Positions 31,271-39,670 are shown, counted from the stretch's first letter. The stretch is DNA of 64,000 nt from Pseudomonas corrugata (GCF_001269905.1 NZ_LHVK01000003.1:972981-1036980); one strand, 5' to 3'. Translations and numbers: made by a program. The notes: a model not told the origin generated them from the letters alone.

Positions 31271-31882
31271 ATGCGCCCGTCGTTTTATGATTCCAGCCGT
31301 TTTCCGCATCTCAAGAACCTCGCCGACAACTGGGAAGTGATCCGCGAGGAGTTCCTGGCCCTCGATGCGCCGACCCTGACCATCAACCGCGTAGGCAAGT
31401 CGATCACCGAGATCGTCGATGAAGTGGCCGCGCACATGGAGGCCGGCGGTGAGTATGGCTGGCTCTGGGGCTGGGGTGATGACATGGATGTCATGCCGGA
31501 ATGGACCCAATACGGCCTGGTCGCCTATGACACCCCGATCCCCTATGCCCGCGCCGCCATGCCCGGGACCATCGACCTGCTGAGCAAGATCCCCGGCATC
31601 AAGCTCTGTGCCTTGCTGCGCATGGAACCCAACGTTTTTCTCGGCACCCACTCCCACACCGGCACTTGGGAAGAAGGCCTGTTGCACATGCAACTGACCA
31701 TCGATGCGCCGACCACCCAGAACTATGCCTACCTCAACGTCAATGGCAACTTCAACCAGAGCACCAACGGCAACCTGGTGATCTTCGACGGCTCCCTCGA
31801 TCACTTCGCCGTCAACGCTTCCCGGGCTCACCGTACTGTGCTTTATCTTGAGTTCTATCGCGAGAAGCACATGGCGGCGTGA
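31271..31882 (+). CDS. Aspartyl/asparaginyl beta-hydroxylase family dioxygenase
   Basis: 203 residues with AGGAG 6 nt before the ATG. The family core (Asp_Arg_Hydrox fold) is seen in LGTHSHTGTWEEGLLHMQLTI, with H127/H129, and FDGSLDHFAVNASRAHRTVLYLEF, with H178 and R188. These correspond to the two iron-binding histidines and the 2-oxoglutarate-binding Arg of the AspH family, which lacks the usual carboxylate ligand. It lies 117 bp after the exporter gene in the same direction. The likely job is beta-hydroxylation of an amino acid free, on a carrier domain, or in the finished peptide. Known bacterial relatives act on Asp, Asn, Pro or small peptides; the substrate here is not determined by sequence. 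Confidence 0.85.
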   Translation: MRPSFYDSSRFPHLKNLADNWEVIREEFLALDAPTLTINRVGKSITEIVDEVAAHMEAGGEYGWLWGWGDDMDVMPEWTQYGLVAYDTPIPYARAAMPGTIDLLSKIPGIKLCALLRMEPNVFLGTHSHTGTWEEGLLHMQLTIDAPTTQNYAYLNVNGNFNQSTNGNLVIFDGSLDHFAVNASRAHRTVLYLEFYREKHMAA

Positions 31883-31927
31883 GGTTCACCTGGTTGAGTG
31901 GGGCCAAGTCTGCTCGTAGAGGGTGTG

Positions 31928-31951
31928 CCAGCCGGTATCACCGCCGGCTGG
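31928..31951. terminator. Hairpin between convergent genes
   Basis: CCAGCCGG and CCGGCTGG form a perfect 8-bp stem around an 8-nt loop, between the convergent hydroxylase and AraC genes. There is no T-run on either side, so it may be a Rho-dependent or mRNA-protecting hairpin rather than a true intrinsic terminator. Confidence 0.35.
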
Positions 31952-32046
31952 ACCGACGTCATCGCGAGCGGACTCTCCCTTGAAAGGGGAACGTCGTCCT
32001 GGCATCACGGCGCATCTTTGTTCGCACTTGGCTTGCGCGGTTCCGG

Positions 32047-32841
32047 CTAACGCATCGCGGTGCTGCGGATGTAACGAGCCGGCGATGAGCCCAGTGTCTT
32101 GCGGAACATGCTGATGAACGAACTGACCGACTCGTACCCGAGCGCTTCTGCGGTTCGTTGCACCGACTCACCCTCGGCAAGACTCTGCAATGCCACGATG
32201 ATTTGCCATTGCTTGCGCCATTGGCCAAAGGTCAGCCCTGTTTCGCTCTTGACCAGGCGCGCCAGGGACCGCTCGCTCATGGCGACCTGGCGTGCCCACT
32301 GGGCCATGGTGCACCGATTCGACGGGTCCTGGGCCAAGCCGCGGGCGATGAAACGCAATTGCGTGGCGGCGGGAAGCGGCAGGTACAGCTGTTCCGAGGG
32401 GGCAAGCGCCAATTGTTCGAGGAGTACGCTTGCCACGCGTGCGTTGACAGAGGCGGGCGTATAGTCCTGGGCCTGGGCACTCAGGTGCAGGATCAACTCA
32501 AGGACCAACGGGGAAAGCACCAGCGTGCAGCATTTCTCCGGTAGAGCGGCGGCGCCGGGCTCGACGAACAAGTAGCCGATCTTGCCGTTGGCAGTCACCC
32601 GGTTGCTATGGGCGATACCGCCCGGAATCCATACGCCAAAACCCGACGGCACCATCCAGACGCCATCCTCTACGGTGCATACGATGCCCCCGTGATAAGC
32701 CACCACCAGTTGACCCTTGCGATGGGTGTGCACGGGAAATTCGGTGTCGTTTCGCTGGCTCTCCAGCATCAGAGCGACGGCGGGCTGCTCGAAGCTATCC
32801 AGTTCGAATTGATCAACCGCATAGCGAATCGTCTCGTCCAT
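32047..32841 (-). CDS. AraC-family regulator with N-terminal cupin domain
   Basis: 264 residues. The N-terminal half is a cupin sensor (HTHRKGQLVVAYHGG... WIPGGIAHSN). The C-terminal half has two helix-turn-helix units (MAQWARQVAMSERSLARLVKSETG and VQRTAEALGYESVSSFISMFRKTLGSSP). It is divergently transcribed from the DUF1656/HlyD/FUSC efflux operon with 126 bp between, so it is the likely regulator of that operon. Sensors of this type usually respond to small organic acids or drugs. The effector is unknown. Confidence 0.9.
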   Translation of the reverse strand: MDETIRYAVDQFELDSFEQPAVALMLESQRNDTEFPVHTHRKGQLVVAYHGGIVCTVEDGVWMVPSGFGVWIPGGIAHSNRVTANGKIGYLFVEPGAAALPEKCCTLVLSPLVLELILHLSAQAQDYTPASVNARVASVLLEQLALAPSEQLYLPLPAATQLRFIARGLAQDPSNRCTMAQWARQVAMSERSLARLVKSETGLTFGQWRKQWQIIVALQSLAEGESVQRTAEALGYESVSSFISMFRKTLGSSPARYIRSTAMR

Positions 32842-32851
32842 GGCGCACCAC

Positions 32852-32867
32852 CCGAATTGTCCGAATT
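32852..32867. promoter_or_regulatory. Candidate AraC operator (tandem CCGAATT)
   Basis: CCGAATT occurs at 32852-32858 and again at 32861-32867, a direct repeat with 9-bp period just upstream of the AraC start codon. Direct half-sites about one helical turn apart suit an AraC-type dimer or a two-HTH monomer. Autoregulation or control of the efflux operon is plausible. Confidence 0.35.
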
Positions 32868-32967
32868 TGATTATAGGTTGGCAGCATACTCAATATCGGC
32901 ACGTTCTCGCAGTCCCTACCATCGTCATCAAGGCCATCAAGGTGATTGCCTACGGTGAGACTCAACG

Positions 32968-33156
32968 ATGCTGAGCGAAATCACGATTGCCCACCTCTAC
33001 CTTCCACCCTTGCTGCTCTACCTGGGCATCGCAGTGCTGGTGTACGGCGTGCTGGAACGGAGCATGCGGCATTGGCTGGATTGGACCTGGCACCCGAGCA
33101 TGGCGCGCTTCTTCGTGTCGCTGATTGTCCTCTCGATCCTGGTCCTGAAGTGTTGA
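32968..33156 (+). CDS. DUF1656 small membrane protein (AaeX-like)
   Basis: 62 residues with two membrane helices (LPPLLLYLGIAVLVYGVLE and FFVSLIVLSILVL). GGTGAG precedes the ATG. DUF1656 proteins are almost always the first gene of a three-gene operon with an HlyD-type adaptor and a FUSC-type pump, as here (10 bp to the next gene). In E. coli the counterpart is AaeX of the p-hydroxybenzoate efflux system. Its exact role in the complex is not known. Confidence 0.85.
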   Translation: MLSEITIAHLYLPPLLLYLGIAVLVYGVLERSMRHWLDWTWHPSMARFFVSLIVLSILVLKC

Positions 33157-33166
33157 GGGCGGCGCG

Positions 33167-34075
33167 ATGACCATCAATCATTTCCTCAAGATGCTCGTAA
33201 CCCTTGGGCTCGGCCTGATTGCACTGCTGTTCTGCATGCAGTTGTGGCGCGCCTATGAGCTGGCACCCTGGACGCGGGACGGGCGGGTCAGTGCGCACGT
33301 CATTCGTATCGCCCCCGAGGTGTCTGGCCAGGTTGAACGACTGCTCGTGGGAGACAACCAATGGGTCGCCAAGGGCGCTTCGCTGTATCAGATCGATCGC
33401 AGCGCCTATCTGCTTGCCCAGCAACAGCGCACGGCCGAGCTTGCCGAAGCGCGCAGTGTCTTCGAGCAGCGCAGCGCACAGCTCAAGCGTCGCAATCGGC
33501 TCGGCGATGCCATTGCGCGGGAGGAGATCGACAATGCCGCCCGGGACCTGGCGGTGGCCAAGGCGCGTCTGGACGCCGCCCAGAGCCAGCTGGCCCAGGC
33601 GCGGCTTGACCTGGACCGCACGACCATTCGCTCACCGGTCGATGGATACGTGACCCAACTGCGCCTTCAGCCGGGTGACTACGCCTCGGCGGGCGAAACC
33701 AATATCTTTGTGGTCGATAGCCATAGCTTCTGGGTCACCGGCTATTTCGAAGAAACCAAGTTGTCGGGTATTCGAGTGGGCGCTACGGCATCGATCAAGC
33801 TCATGGGCTTTGCCGCGCTGCTCGAAGGGCACGTCGCAAGCATGGGCAGGGGCATCGCCGACGGCAACGAGCAGCGCGGTAACAATGGTTTGCCTCAAGT
33901 GGCGCCGACGTTCAGCTGGATACGCCTGGCCCAACGGGTGCCTGTACGGATCGAACTGGACCGCGTGCCGCCGGACGTGGAGCTGGCGGCCGGGATGACC
34001 GCCAGTATCGAGGTCGCCGAGGCGGGGGCAGAGCCACGTTGGAGGCTGACGCAGTGGCTTCAGGCGTTCCTGTGA
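33167..34075 (+). CDS. HlyD-family periplasmic adaptor of aromatic-acid efflux pump (AaeA/EmrA-like)
   Basis: 302 residues. An N-terminal membrane anchor (LKMLVTLGLGLIALLFCMQLW) is followed by a biotinyl-lipoyl-like half (VSAHVIRIAPEVSGQVERLLVGDN), an alpha-hairpin at about residues 75-145 rich in Ala/Arg/Gln, the second lipoyl half (TTIRSPVDGYVTQLRLQPGDY) and a beta-barrel. The length and layout fit AaeA. It overlaps the downstream pump gene by GTGA, indicating translational coupling. It would link the inner-membrane pump to the periplasm or an outer-membrane channel, none of which is encoded nearby. Confidence 0.9.
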   Translation: MTINHFLKMLVTLGLGLIALLFCMQLWRAYELAPWTRDGRVSAHVIRIAPEVSGQVERLLVGDNQWVAKGASLYQIDRSAYLLAQQQRTAELAEARSVFEQRSAQLKRRNRLGDAIAREEIDNAARDLAVAKARLDAAQSQLAQARLDLDRTTIRSPVDGYVTQLRLQPGDYASAGETNIFVVDSHSFWVTGYFEETKLSGIRVGATASIKLMGFAALLEGHVASMGRGIADGNEQRGNNGLPQVAPTFSWIRLAQRVPVRIELDRVPPDVELAAGMTASIEVAEAGAEPRWRLTQWLQAFL

Positions 34076-36018
34076 AGGGCCGCGCGTGGCGAATGCTCGG
34101 CGCACGGGCCGGATCATGGAGTCCCCAGGCATCGGGCTACATGTTGCGCAGTCTTGCGGCCGCCTCTCTGGCGTTATGGCTGGGCTTCCAGTTACACCTG
34201 GAGGCGCCATTTTCGGCGGCTTCGACGGTGCTGCTGCTGATCCATCCGCTTCAAGGTGCAGTGGTCGGCAAGGGTTTCAATCGGGTGCTGGGAACCTTGG
34301 TGGGGCTGGCCGTTGCGCTGCTGCTGACCGGCATGTTCGCTCAGAAAATGCTGCTGTTCATCCTCGGGATCGGGGTATGGCTCGGACTCTGTGTGGGGGC
34401 CATGACCCTGCTTCGGCACTATCACGCCACGGCGGCCGTCGTTGCAGGCTACACCGTTTGCCTCGCCCTGGGCCCCGCTATCGTCGCCCCACAGTTGGGT
34501 TTCGATCATATCGTGGCGCGTTGCACGGCGGTCGTACTGGGGGTGTTGAGCCTGAGCCTGGTGGCCACCTTGTTCAGCCGCAAGACCGTCGAGCCCAAAC
34601 TGAACCGGGCCCTCCAGGACGTCTGCTCCCGCACCGTGCGGTTGCTGGCCACGCGATTCAAGGGGGAACACAGTGCGGATCCGGCGATTGCGCAACGCCC
34701 GCTCGCCATCGACATCAGCAAGGTGGACGAACTGCTCGGGATCGGCCGAGGTGAGTCCTTGCTGATCCGCTCCAGGCTTGCGACCTTGCAGGCAGGGCTG
34801 GCGTATCTGCATGCCGTTGTTCTGGACGAGTGCGAGACCGAACGGCGTGTTTCGCCTTCGCTCGCCCGAACGGGCATGGACCTGCACCAGCTGGCAGACG
34901 CGTTGCCTGGCTTTTGCGTGGCGGCCGACGAAGTCCTGGAGATGCAACACCGCCTTGCGCAAGCGCCTGAAAACAACACGAGCCAGCAGCGCTTGAAGGA
35001 ACAATTGGCAGACCTATCCAGCGCCTTGCTGAGCTTCGCCAGCCTTGAGCATGGGCGCCAGACGCCTGTCCGCGCGGTGGGTTTCCACCGACATTATGGC
35101 GACGCGCTGCGTAACGGCTTGCGAGCTCTGTTGGCGACGCTGGCAATCGCGGCTTTCTGGTACCTGTCCGCCTGGGACCAAGGGCCAACGTTGCTGGCGG
35201 TATCGGGGCCGTGCTGCACCTTGCTGGCCACCAGCCCGGCGCCCGTTCAAGGCCTGGCTCGCTTCTTCGAGGGCACCGTCTACGCAATAGTGGCGGCAGC
35301 CACGTGCAAGTTCCTGGTGTTGCCACACATCAGCGGGCTTGCATTGCTCACGGTCGTGATGATTGCGTTCTGGGCCGCCGGGATTCATGCCACGACCCGC
35401 CCGCGTCATGCCCTGCAAGGCATCGCCTACCTGATTGGCTTCAACACGCTCGTCAGCACAGGCCTGGCCGCCCAGTACGACTTCGTCGACTTCGCCAACC
35501 AGGCTCTCGCCTGGATCGTGGCCCTTGCCATATGCCTGTTGGCCTTCCAGCTGTTGCCGGGAAAAACCCACAGCCACCCGCATGTCCTGAGGAAGGCGAT
35601 TCATAAGGACATCCGGCGACTGCTTCGTCATGGACACCGGATGGACGTTCTCAAGTGGCAGGCAAGACAACAGCACCGATGGGTGGCCTTGCAGACGCTG
35701 TCCGGCGCCGATGAACGACAAGCTGCCCAGACCGGTTCGACGGCCCTGCAACTGAGCCGACAGTTGATTCGACTGCAACGCCAAACCCGCGACCTGGAGC
35801 CTGAATCATTGGTGGGCACGTGCGCGCGACGGGGCGATCGACGGATTTCGACCCACGCCTCCCATCTAGCGATCAGCGCGGCCCAGGCCCGTCGAACGTC
35901 AAAGTCACTGACCCGCCTCGGCGCCCATGACTTGGCGGCTGGTTATCTGGAGTTGGCAAGGCTGCTCGAAAGCTACGCAAGCGTTGCGAGCGCGGATATC
36001 CGCAAACGTTTTCGTTAA
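34072..36018 (+). CDS. FUSC-family efflux pump (AaeB-like)
   Basis: About 648 residues from a GTG at 34072 whose GTGA overlaps the stop of the adaptor gene; a TTG at 34039 and an ATG at 34093 are alternatives. Two blocks of membrane helices occur (about residues 25-180, starting YMLRSLAAASLALWLGF, and about 355-500, starting LRALLATLAIAAFWYLSAWD), each followed by a cytoplasmic helical region, the FUSC arrangement. Relatives export aromatic carboxylic acids or fusaric acid. The substrate cannot be told from sequence. The upstream AraC regulator probably controls it. Confidence 0.9.
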   Translation: MKGRAWRMLGARAGSWSPQASGYMLRSLAAASLALWLGFQLHLEAPFSAASTVLLLIHPLQGAVVGKGFNRVLGTLVGLAVALLLTGMFAQKMLLFILGIGVWLGLCVGAMTLLRHYHATAAVVAGYTVCLALGPAIVAPQLGFDHIVARCTAVVLGVLSLSLVATLFSRKTVEPKLNRALQDVCSRTVRLLATRFKGEHSADPAIAQRPLAIDISKVDELLGIGRGESLLIRSRLATLQAGLAYLHAVVLDECETERRVSPSLARTGMDLHQLADALPGFCVAADEVLEMQHRLAQAPENNTSQQRLKEQLADLSSALLSFASLEHGRQTPVRAVGFHRHYGDALRNGLRALLATLAIAAFWYLSAWDQGPTLLAVSGPCCTLLATSPAPVQGLARFFEGTVYAIVAAATCKFLVLPHISGLALLTVVMIAFWAAGIHATTRPRHALQGIAYLIGFNTLVSTGLAAQYDFVDFANQALAWIVALAICLLAFQLLPGKTHSHPHVLRKAIHKDIRRLLRHGHRMDVLKWQARQQHRWVALQTLSGADERQAAQTGSTALQLSRQLIRLQRQTRDLEPESLVGTCARRGDRRISTHASHLAISAAQARRTSKSLTRLGAHDLAAGYLELARLLESYASVASADIRKRFR

Positions 36019-36038
36019 CACAACCAAGGTGAAATGAA

Positions 36039-36236
36039 ATGAAGCCACTTCTTATTCGGATACTGTTCGGCTTGATCATGTCTGTTCCGTGGGTCGCACA
36101 GGCCTCGGACGGCGCTGATGCGCTGGAGCGCCGGCAGCAGGCCTTCAAACAGGAGCAGACGTGCCCGGCGGGCGGGCATGACTCAGGGGCCAGGGCACCT
36201 GCAGCCGGGAAAGGAGAAGCTTCTTCGGCAAGCTGA
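36039..36236 (+). CDS. Small putative periplasmic protein
   Basis: 65 residues starting 20 bp after the pump gene, with AAGGTGA before the ATG. The first 23 residues look like a signal peptide (KPLLIRILFGLIMSVPWVAQA, cleavage after AQA). The short mature part is polar, rich in Gly, Ala and Ser, with one Cys, and has no motif I know. It may be a real co-transcribed small secreted protein or a decayed end of a longer gene. Confidence 0.4.
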   Translation: MKPLLIRILFGLIMSVPWVAQASDGADALERRQQAFKQEQTCPAGGHDSGARAPAAGKGEASSAS

Positions 36237-36307
36237 TCATCGCCGGCAGCACTGATTCGTCAGGGCTGCCAGCACAGGCGTTCAATAATTGATCTTGGTT
36301 TTTGTCG

Positions 36308-36343
36308 ATACGAAGCATATGCTTGCAATATACGAAACGTATA
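36308..36343. promoter_or_regulatory. Candidate antitoxin operator (repeated ATACGAA and palindromes)
   Basis: ATACGAA occurs at 36308-36314 and 36330-36336, 22 bp or two helical turns apart. AAGCATATGCTT (36313-36324) and TATACG-AAA-CGTATA (36329-36343) are perfect inverted repeats. They sit just before the start of the ParD-like gene, where ribbon-helix-helix antitoxins typically bind to autoregulate. Confidence 0.45.
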
Positions 36344-36355
36344 GAGGGCGACCCC

Positions 36356-36562
36356 ATGGGCATCGTGAACATCGACGACGAACTGCATGATCAACTGCGC
36401 CGGGCCACCAAGGTGTCCTGCCGCTCCATCAACGCGCAGGCCGCTTTCTGGATCAAGGTCGGCATGTTGTGCGAGATGAACCCGGAACTGACCTTCAACG
36501 AAGTCATCCGTCGTGAGCTCGACAGCGCGGGCGTGCGCGCCCAGCCACTGGTGATGAGTTGA
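36356..36562 (+). CDS. ParD-like ribbon-helix-helix antitoxin-type protein
   Basis: 68 residues from the ATG at 36356 (GAGGG upstream); an earlier in-frame start would add 18 unlikely residues that overlap the operator. The sequence MGIVNIDDELHDQLRRATKV then SINAQAAFWIKVGMLCEMNP matches the ParD_like family: a beta strand for DNA contact followed by helices. Its stop lies 2 bp before the ATG of a methionine aminopeptidase gene, so the two are co-expressed. No RelE/ParE toxin is next to it. Whether it acts as an antitoxin or simply as a repressor of the peptidase gene is unknown. Confidence 0.75.
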   Translation: MGIVNIDDELHDQLRRATKVSCRSINAQAAFWIKVGMLCEMNPELTFNEVIRRELDSAGVRAQPLVMS

Positions 36563-36564
36563 GC

Positions 36565-37344
36565 ATGGTCAAGAGCCCGGAACAGGTCGCGCTGCTGGCG
36601 GAATCCGGCCGACTCCTGGCGTCCGTGTTCGAGCTGCTGGACCAAACCACGCTCGCGGGGATGTCGACCCTCCAGGTCGATGCCATGGTGGAGCGGTTCA
36701 TCGTCGATGAGCTCAAGGCCCGACCGGCGAGCAAGGGCCAGTATGGTTTTGCATTCGTGCTCAACTGCTCGGTAAACGAGGAGGTTTGCCATGGCGTGCC
36801 ATCGTCCTCCAGGATTCTGCGTGATGGCGATATCGTCAATTTCGATATCACCCTAGAAAAGAATGGCTATATCGCCGACTCCAGCAAGACCTACCTTATC
36901 GGTAACGTCAGCGCCGCTGCCCGGCACCTGGTCCAGGTTACATACGATGCGATGTGGCGGGGCATCCGCGCGGTACGCCCAGGCGCGCGGCTGGGGGACG
37001 TTGGTGCGGCCATCGAGCACCATGCCAAGCGCTATGGTTACTCTGTGGTACGTGAATACTGCGGCCATGGCATCGGCCAGCAAATGCATGAAGAACCCCA
37101 GGTGCTGCATTTCGGCAAGCCCGGCACCGGCCTGGTGCTGCGCGAGGGGATGGTGTTCACCATCGAGCCCATGCTCAACCAAGGCACCAGCCACGTCAGG
37201 ACTCAGGCTGATGGCTGGACGGTGGTGACCCGGGACGGGACGCTTTCCGCGCAATTCGAACACACCGTCGCGGTGACTGCATCGGGTGTTTTGGTACTGA
37301 CGTTGCGTCCGGATGAGTTGGACGGGGTACGAGGTGAGGGGTGA
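36565..37344 (+). CDS. map: Type I methionine aminopeptidase
   Basis: 259 residues from the ATG at 36565. The five metal ligands of the pita-bread fold are present: D94 and D105 (NFDITLEKNGYIADSSKT), H168 (CGHGIGQQMHEEP), E201 (FTIEPML) and E232 (QFEHTV). H76 in CHGVPS corresponds to the substrate-contacting His. It removes N-terminal Met from new proteins. Essential map normally sits next to rpsB; this copy is instead paired with a ParD-like gene, so it is probably an accessory paralogue with its own regulation. Confidence 0.92.
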   Translation: MVKSPEQVALLAESGRLLASVFELLDQTTLAGMSTLQVDAMVERFIVDELKARPASKGQYGFAFVLNCSVNEEVCHGVPSSSRILRDGDIVNFDITLEKNGYIADSSKTYLIGNVSAAARHLVQVTYDAMWRGIRAVRPGARLGDVGAAIEHHAKRYGYSVVREYCGHGIGQQMHEEPQVLHFGKPGTGLVLREGMVFTIEPMLNQGTSHVRTQADGWTVVTRDGTLSAQFEHTVAVTASGVLVLTLRPDELDGVRGEG

Positions 37345-37387
37345 TTTGCATGTGCGGAAATGGAACCAGTCGGTGATTTGACTCTCC

Positions 37388-37414
37388 CTGGAAGGCCCTG
37401 CTCGTACCTTCCAG
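37388..37414. terminator. Hairpin between convergent genes
   Basis: CTGGAAGG and CCTTCCAG form a perfect 8-bp stem with an 11-nt loop, between the map stop and the chemoreceptor stop. The T-runs are poor, so termination in either direction is only probable. Confidence 0.35.
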
Positions 37415-37430
37415 AAAGACAGCGAGGCAG

Positions 37431-39056
37431 TCACGTCTTGAACCGCAGCACCAGATTGTTCAGGTTCACCGCCAGTTGCGACAGTTCGTTGCTGGCAATG
37501 AGGGTTTGACGGGTTCCCTCGCTGCTTTGCACCGCCAGATCGCGAATACTGACCAGGCTTCGATCCACATCACGTGCCACATGCGCCTGTTGCTCGGACG
37601 CCGTTGCGATTTGCAGGTTGCGTTCGTTTATCTCCAGTACGGCATGGGTGATTTGTTGCAAGGACTGCCCGGCGTCTTCTGCAGTTTTCCGGGTGCTACG
37701 CACCTCCTGGGTGCTTTTGTGCATCGACTCCACCGTGGCAGAAGAACCTGCCTGGATCGCCGCGATCATCTGTTCGATTTCCTGGGTGGAGGTTTGCGTA
37801 CGATGTGCCAAGGCGCGAACTTCGTCGGCAACCACTGCAAAGCCTCGACCTTGCTCGCCTGCTCGAGCCGCTTCGATCGCGGCGTTCAATGCCAGGAGAT
37901 TGGTCTGCTCGGCAATGCCCCTGATGACGCTCAACACTTTGCTGATGTCTTGGGCTTGGCCGGCCAGAGCCAGCACTTGCGCGGATGAGCCTTCCACCAG
38001 GCTCGTCAGGTTGCGCATGGCCGCCAGGGTTTCAGTGACACGTTCATTGCCCAAGTCTGCCGACAGGCTCGACTGTTGGGCTGCCTGAGAGGTTGACGTA
38101 GCATTGCGAGCCACTTCTTCAACGGCCGCACTCATCTCGTTGACTGCGGTAGCGGCTTGCTCGATTTCGCTGTTCTGTTGCTGCAATGTCCGGTCAGCGC
38201 TTTCAGTGATGGACGTCATTTCGACGGCGGCAGTGCTCAGTTGAGTAGACGCGCCGGAAATCTCCAGAACAGTTCGCCGCAGCTTCTGCGACATGATGTT
38301 GAGCGCCTGCATCAGGCGGGATGCTTCATCTTTCCCGGTGACCTCAAGCTGCCGGGTCAGATCCCCTTCGGCAATGTCTTCAGCCAGTTTCAGCGATGTA
38401 TTGATCGGGTCGACAATGCTGCGGGTCAAGGCGATAGCGAGCAAGACCGTGAGAATCAGTGCGACGACTACGACAATCATCAGGACGTTGACGCTATGGC
38501 TATACACTGCCGTTGCAATAGCGCCTGACTGCTCCGTCTCTTTTGCGTTCAGCTCGCGCATGAGCGTGAGTTTTTCTTGATAGGCCGTGGCGCGGTTTGC
38601 CTGCTCGGAGTTGGCTAAGGCAACGGCCTTGTCATGGTCGGAAGAATCCAATGCAAGGACTTGCTTCAATCCATCGATGTAGGTGTTCATCGCGGTTTGA
38701 GCGTCATCGAGCTGCGCGCGGTCCTTATTTCCTGTAATCAGATTCTGCCGATAGTATTCGCTGCGCGACTGCAGGGTCTCCATGGCTTGTCGTACTTTGG
38801 CTTGCGACGCGCTTTTGACTGAGGGATCGGTGCTGGCCAGCACTCTGATGCTCTCGAGGCGAGCGTGTAGAAGTGCAATTTGAATGTCATCGACCACTTG
38901 AATGCTAGGCAGTGATTTTTCTTCTATGTCTTGTTCTGCGGCGCGCAATTGGCTGACTTGAACGTAGGAGAATCCCCCAAGTCCGATCAAAAGCAAAGTG
39001 ATGACACCGAAGCAGAATGCAGCTCTGCGCGCGATATTGAGCGATCTCAGATTCAT
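37431..39056 (-). CDS. Methyl-accepting chemotaxis protein
   Basis: 541 residues with CGGAG before the ATG. TM1 is [21 protein letters not shown]; a periplasmic four-helix-bundle sensor runs to about 190; TM2 is [24 protein letters not shown] follows ([22 protein letters not shown]), then the signalling domain with the hairpin tip [37 protein letters not shown]. The ligand is not predictable; four-helix-bundle receptors often sense amino or organic acids. The 277 bp upstream carry no gene, and I found no convincing FliA promoter there. Confidence 0.95.
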   Translation of the reverse strand: MNLRSLNIARRAAFCFGVITLLLIGLGGFSYVQVSQLRAAEQDIEEKSLPSIQVVDDIQIALLHARLESIRVLASTDPSVKSASQAKVRQAMETLQSRSEYYRQNLITGNKDRAQLDDAQTAMNTYIDGLKQVLALDSSDHDKAVALANSEQANRATAYQEKLTLMRELNAKETEQSGAIATAVYSHSVNVLMIVVVVALILTVLLAIALTRSIVDPINTSLKLAEDIAEGDLTRQLEVTGKDEASRLMQALNIMSQKLRRTVLEISGASTQLSTAAVEMTSITESADRTLQQQNSEIEQAATAVNEMSAAVEEVARNATSTSQAAQQSSLSADLGNERVTETLAAMRNLTSLVEGSSAQVLALAGQAQDISKVLSVIRGIAEQTNLLALNAAIEAARAGEQGRGFAVVADEVRALAHRTQTSTQEIEQMIAAIQAGSSATVESMHKSTQEVRSTRKTAEDAGQSLQQITHAVLEINERNLQIATASEQQAHVARDVDRSLVSIRDLAVQSSEGTRQTLIASNELSQLAVNLNNLVLRFKT

Positions 39057-39333
39057 GTTGGCTCCGGTGGCGTACCACGTAACGCCTTTCGAGAGCTGGC
39101 TCTTTGCCAGCTACTACAGGGTTGGCCAAATCAGATGAAAATTCTGTGAGCTGTTTGTGGTTTTTTTGAGAATGATGAGATGGCCCGAGATTCAGCCGAG
39201 CAGCGCTGGAGCGAACCACAGTCCAGGCCTCATCCGAGGGTTCGTAACGCTTTGCCGTCACAGAATTCCTTTCCGTAGATAGCTGGAAACTCTAAAAATC
39301 TCAGCTTCCAAGGGGTGCCCATTGGGTCTCTCG

Positions 39334-39666
39334 TTACTTCGAACATAGCCTGATCCCCAACGAACCATGCTCATTGCGGACCTTTGATCCCAGTTTTGTC
39401 AGGGCCGTAACACGATCGGTCTCGTACATAGCAAAGGCGTTGAAATCGGAATCAAGCAGCACCAACGGCACAACGTCGAGCGGTTGCGCCAAATCAATGG
39501 AGCCCGAGCGGCCTTGTATCTTCGCCGGGCTCACCACGCATCGCCCTTTGATCTGGATACGTACAGGGCAGCCATTTCTCACGTCGGTCGCATCAAAACC
39601 GGCCGTTCTGGCGCTATGCAGATCCAGGCCAAGCTTTGTCGCTGCTTCGTACTCAGCCTCCTGACG
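39334..39666 (-). pseudogene. 5'-truncated remnant of a small DUF6998-like protein
   Basis: The minus frame is open from just after a TGA at 39667-39669 to the stop at 39334, but has no ATG; the only possible start (GTG at 39582) would discard conserved sequence. It reads EAEYEAATKLGLDLHSARTA, then GFDATDVRNG, VRIQIKGRC and LDVVPLVLLDSDFNAFAMYE. This resembles the core of small proteins of the DUF6998 type that carry QIKGR and FD.LV.VL.D motifs. Base composition is lower in GC than in its neighbours. It begins directly at the stop codon of the EamA transporter gene, suggesting a deletion or rearrangement scar. The family name is from memory. Confidence 0.5.
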
Positions 39667-39670
39667 TCAG

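Noticed and set aside
1..31882. Assignment as a corrugatin/ornicorrugatin-type siderophore cluster
   Set aside because: Hydroxylases and Orn-like and His-like pockets hint at it, but at least nine modules are present, no TonB receptor or iron regulator is visible, and the pocket readings are uncertain. It is kept only as a comparison to make.
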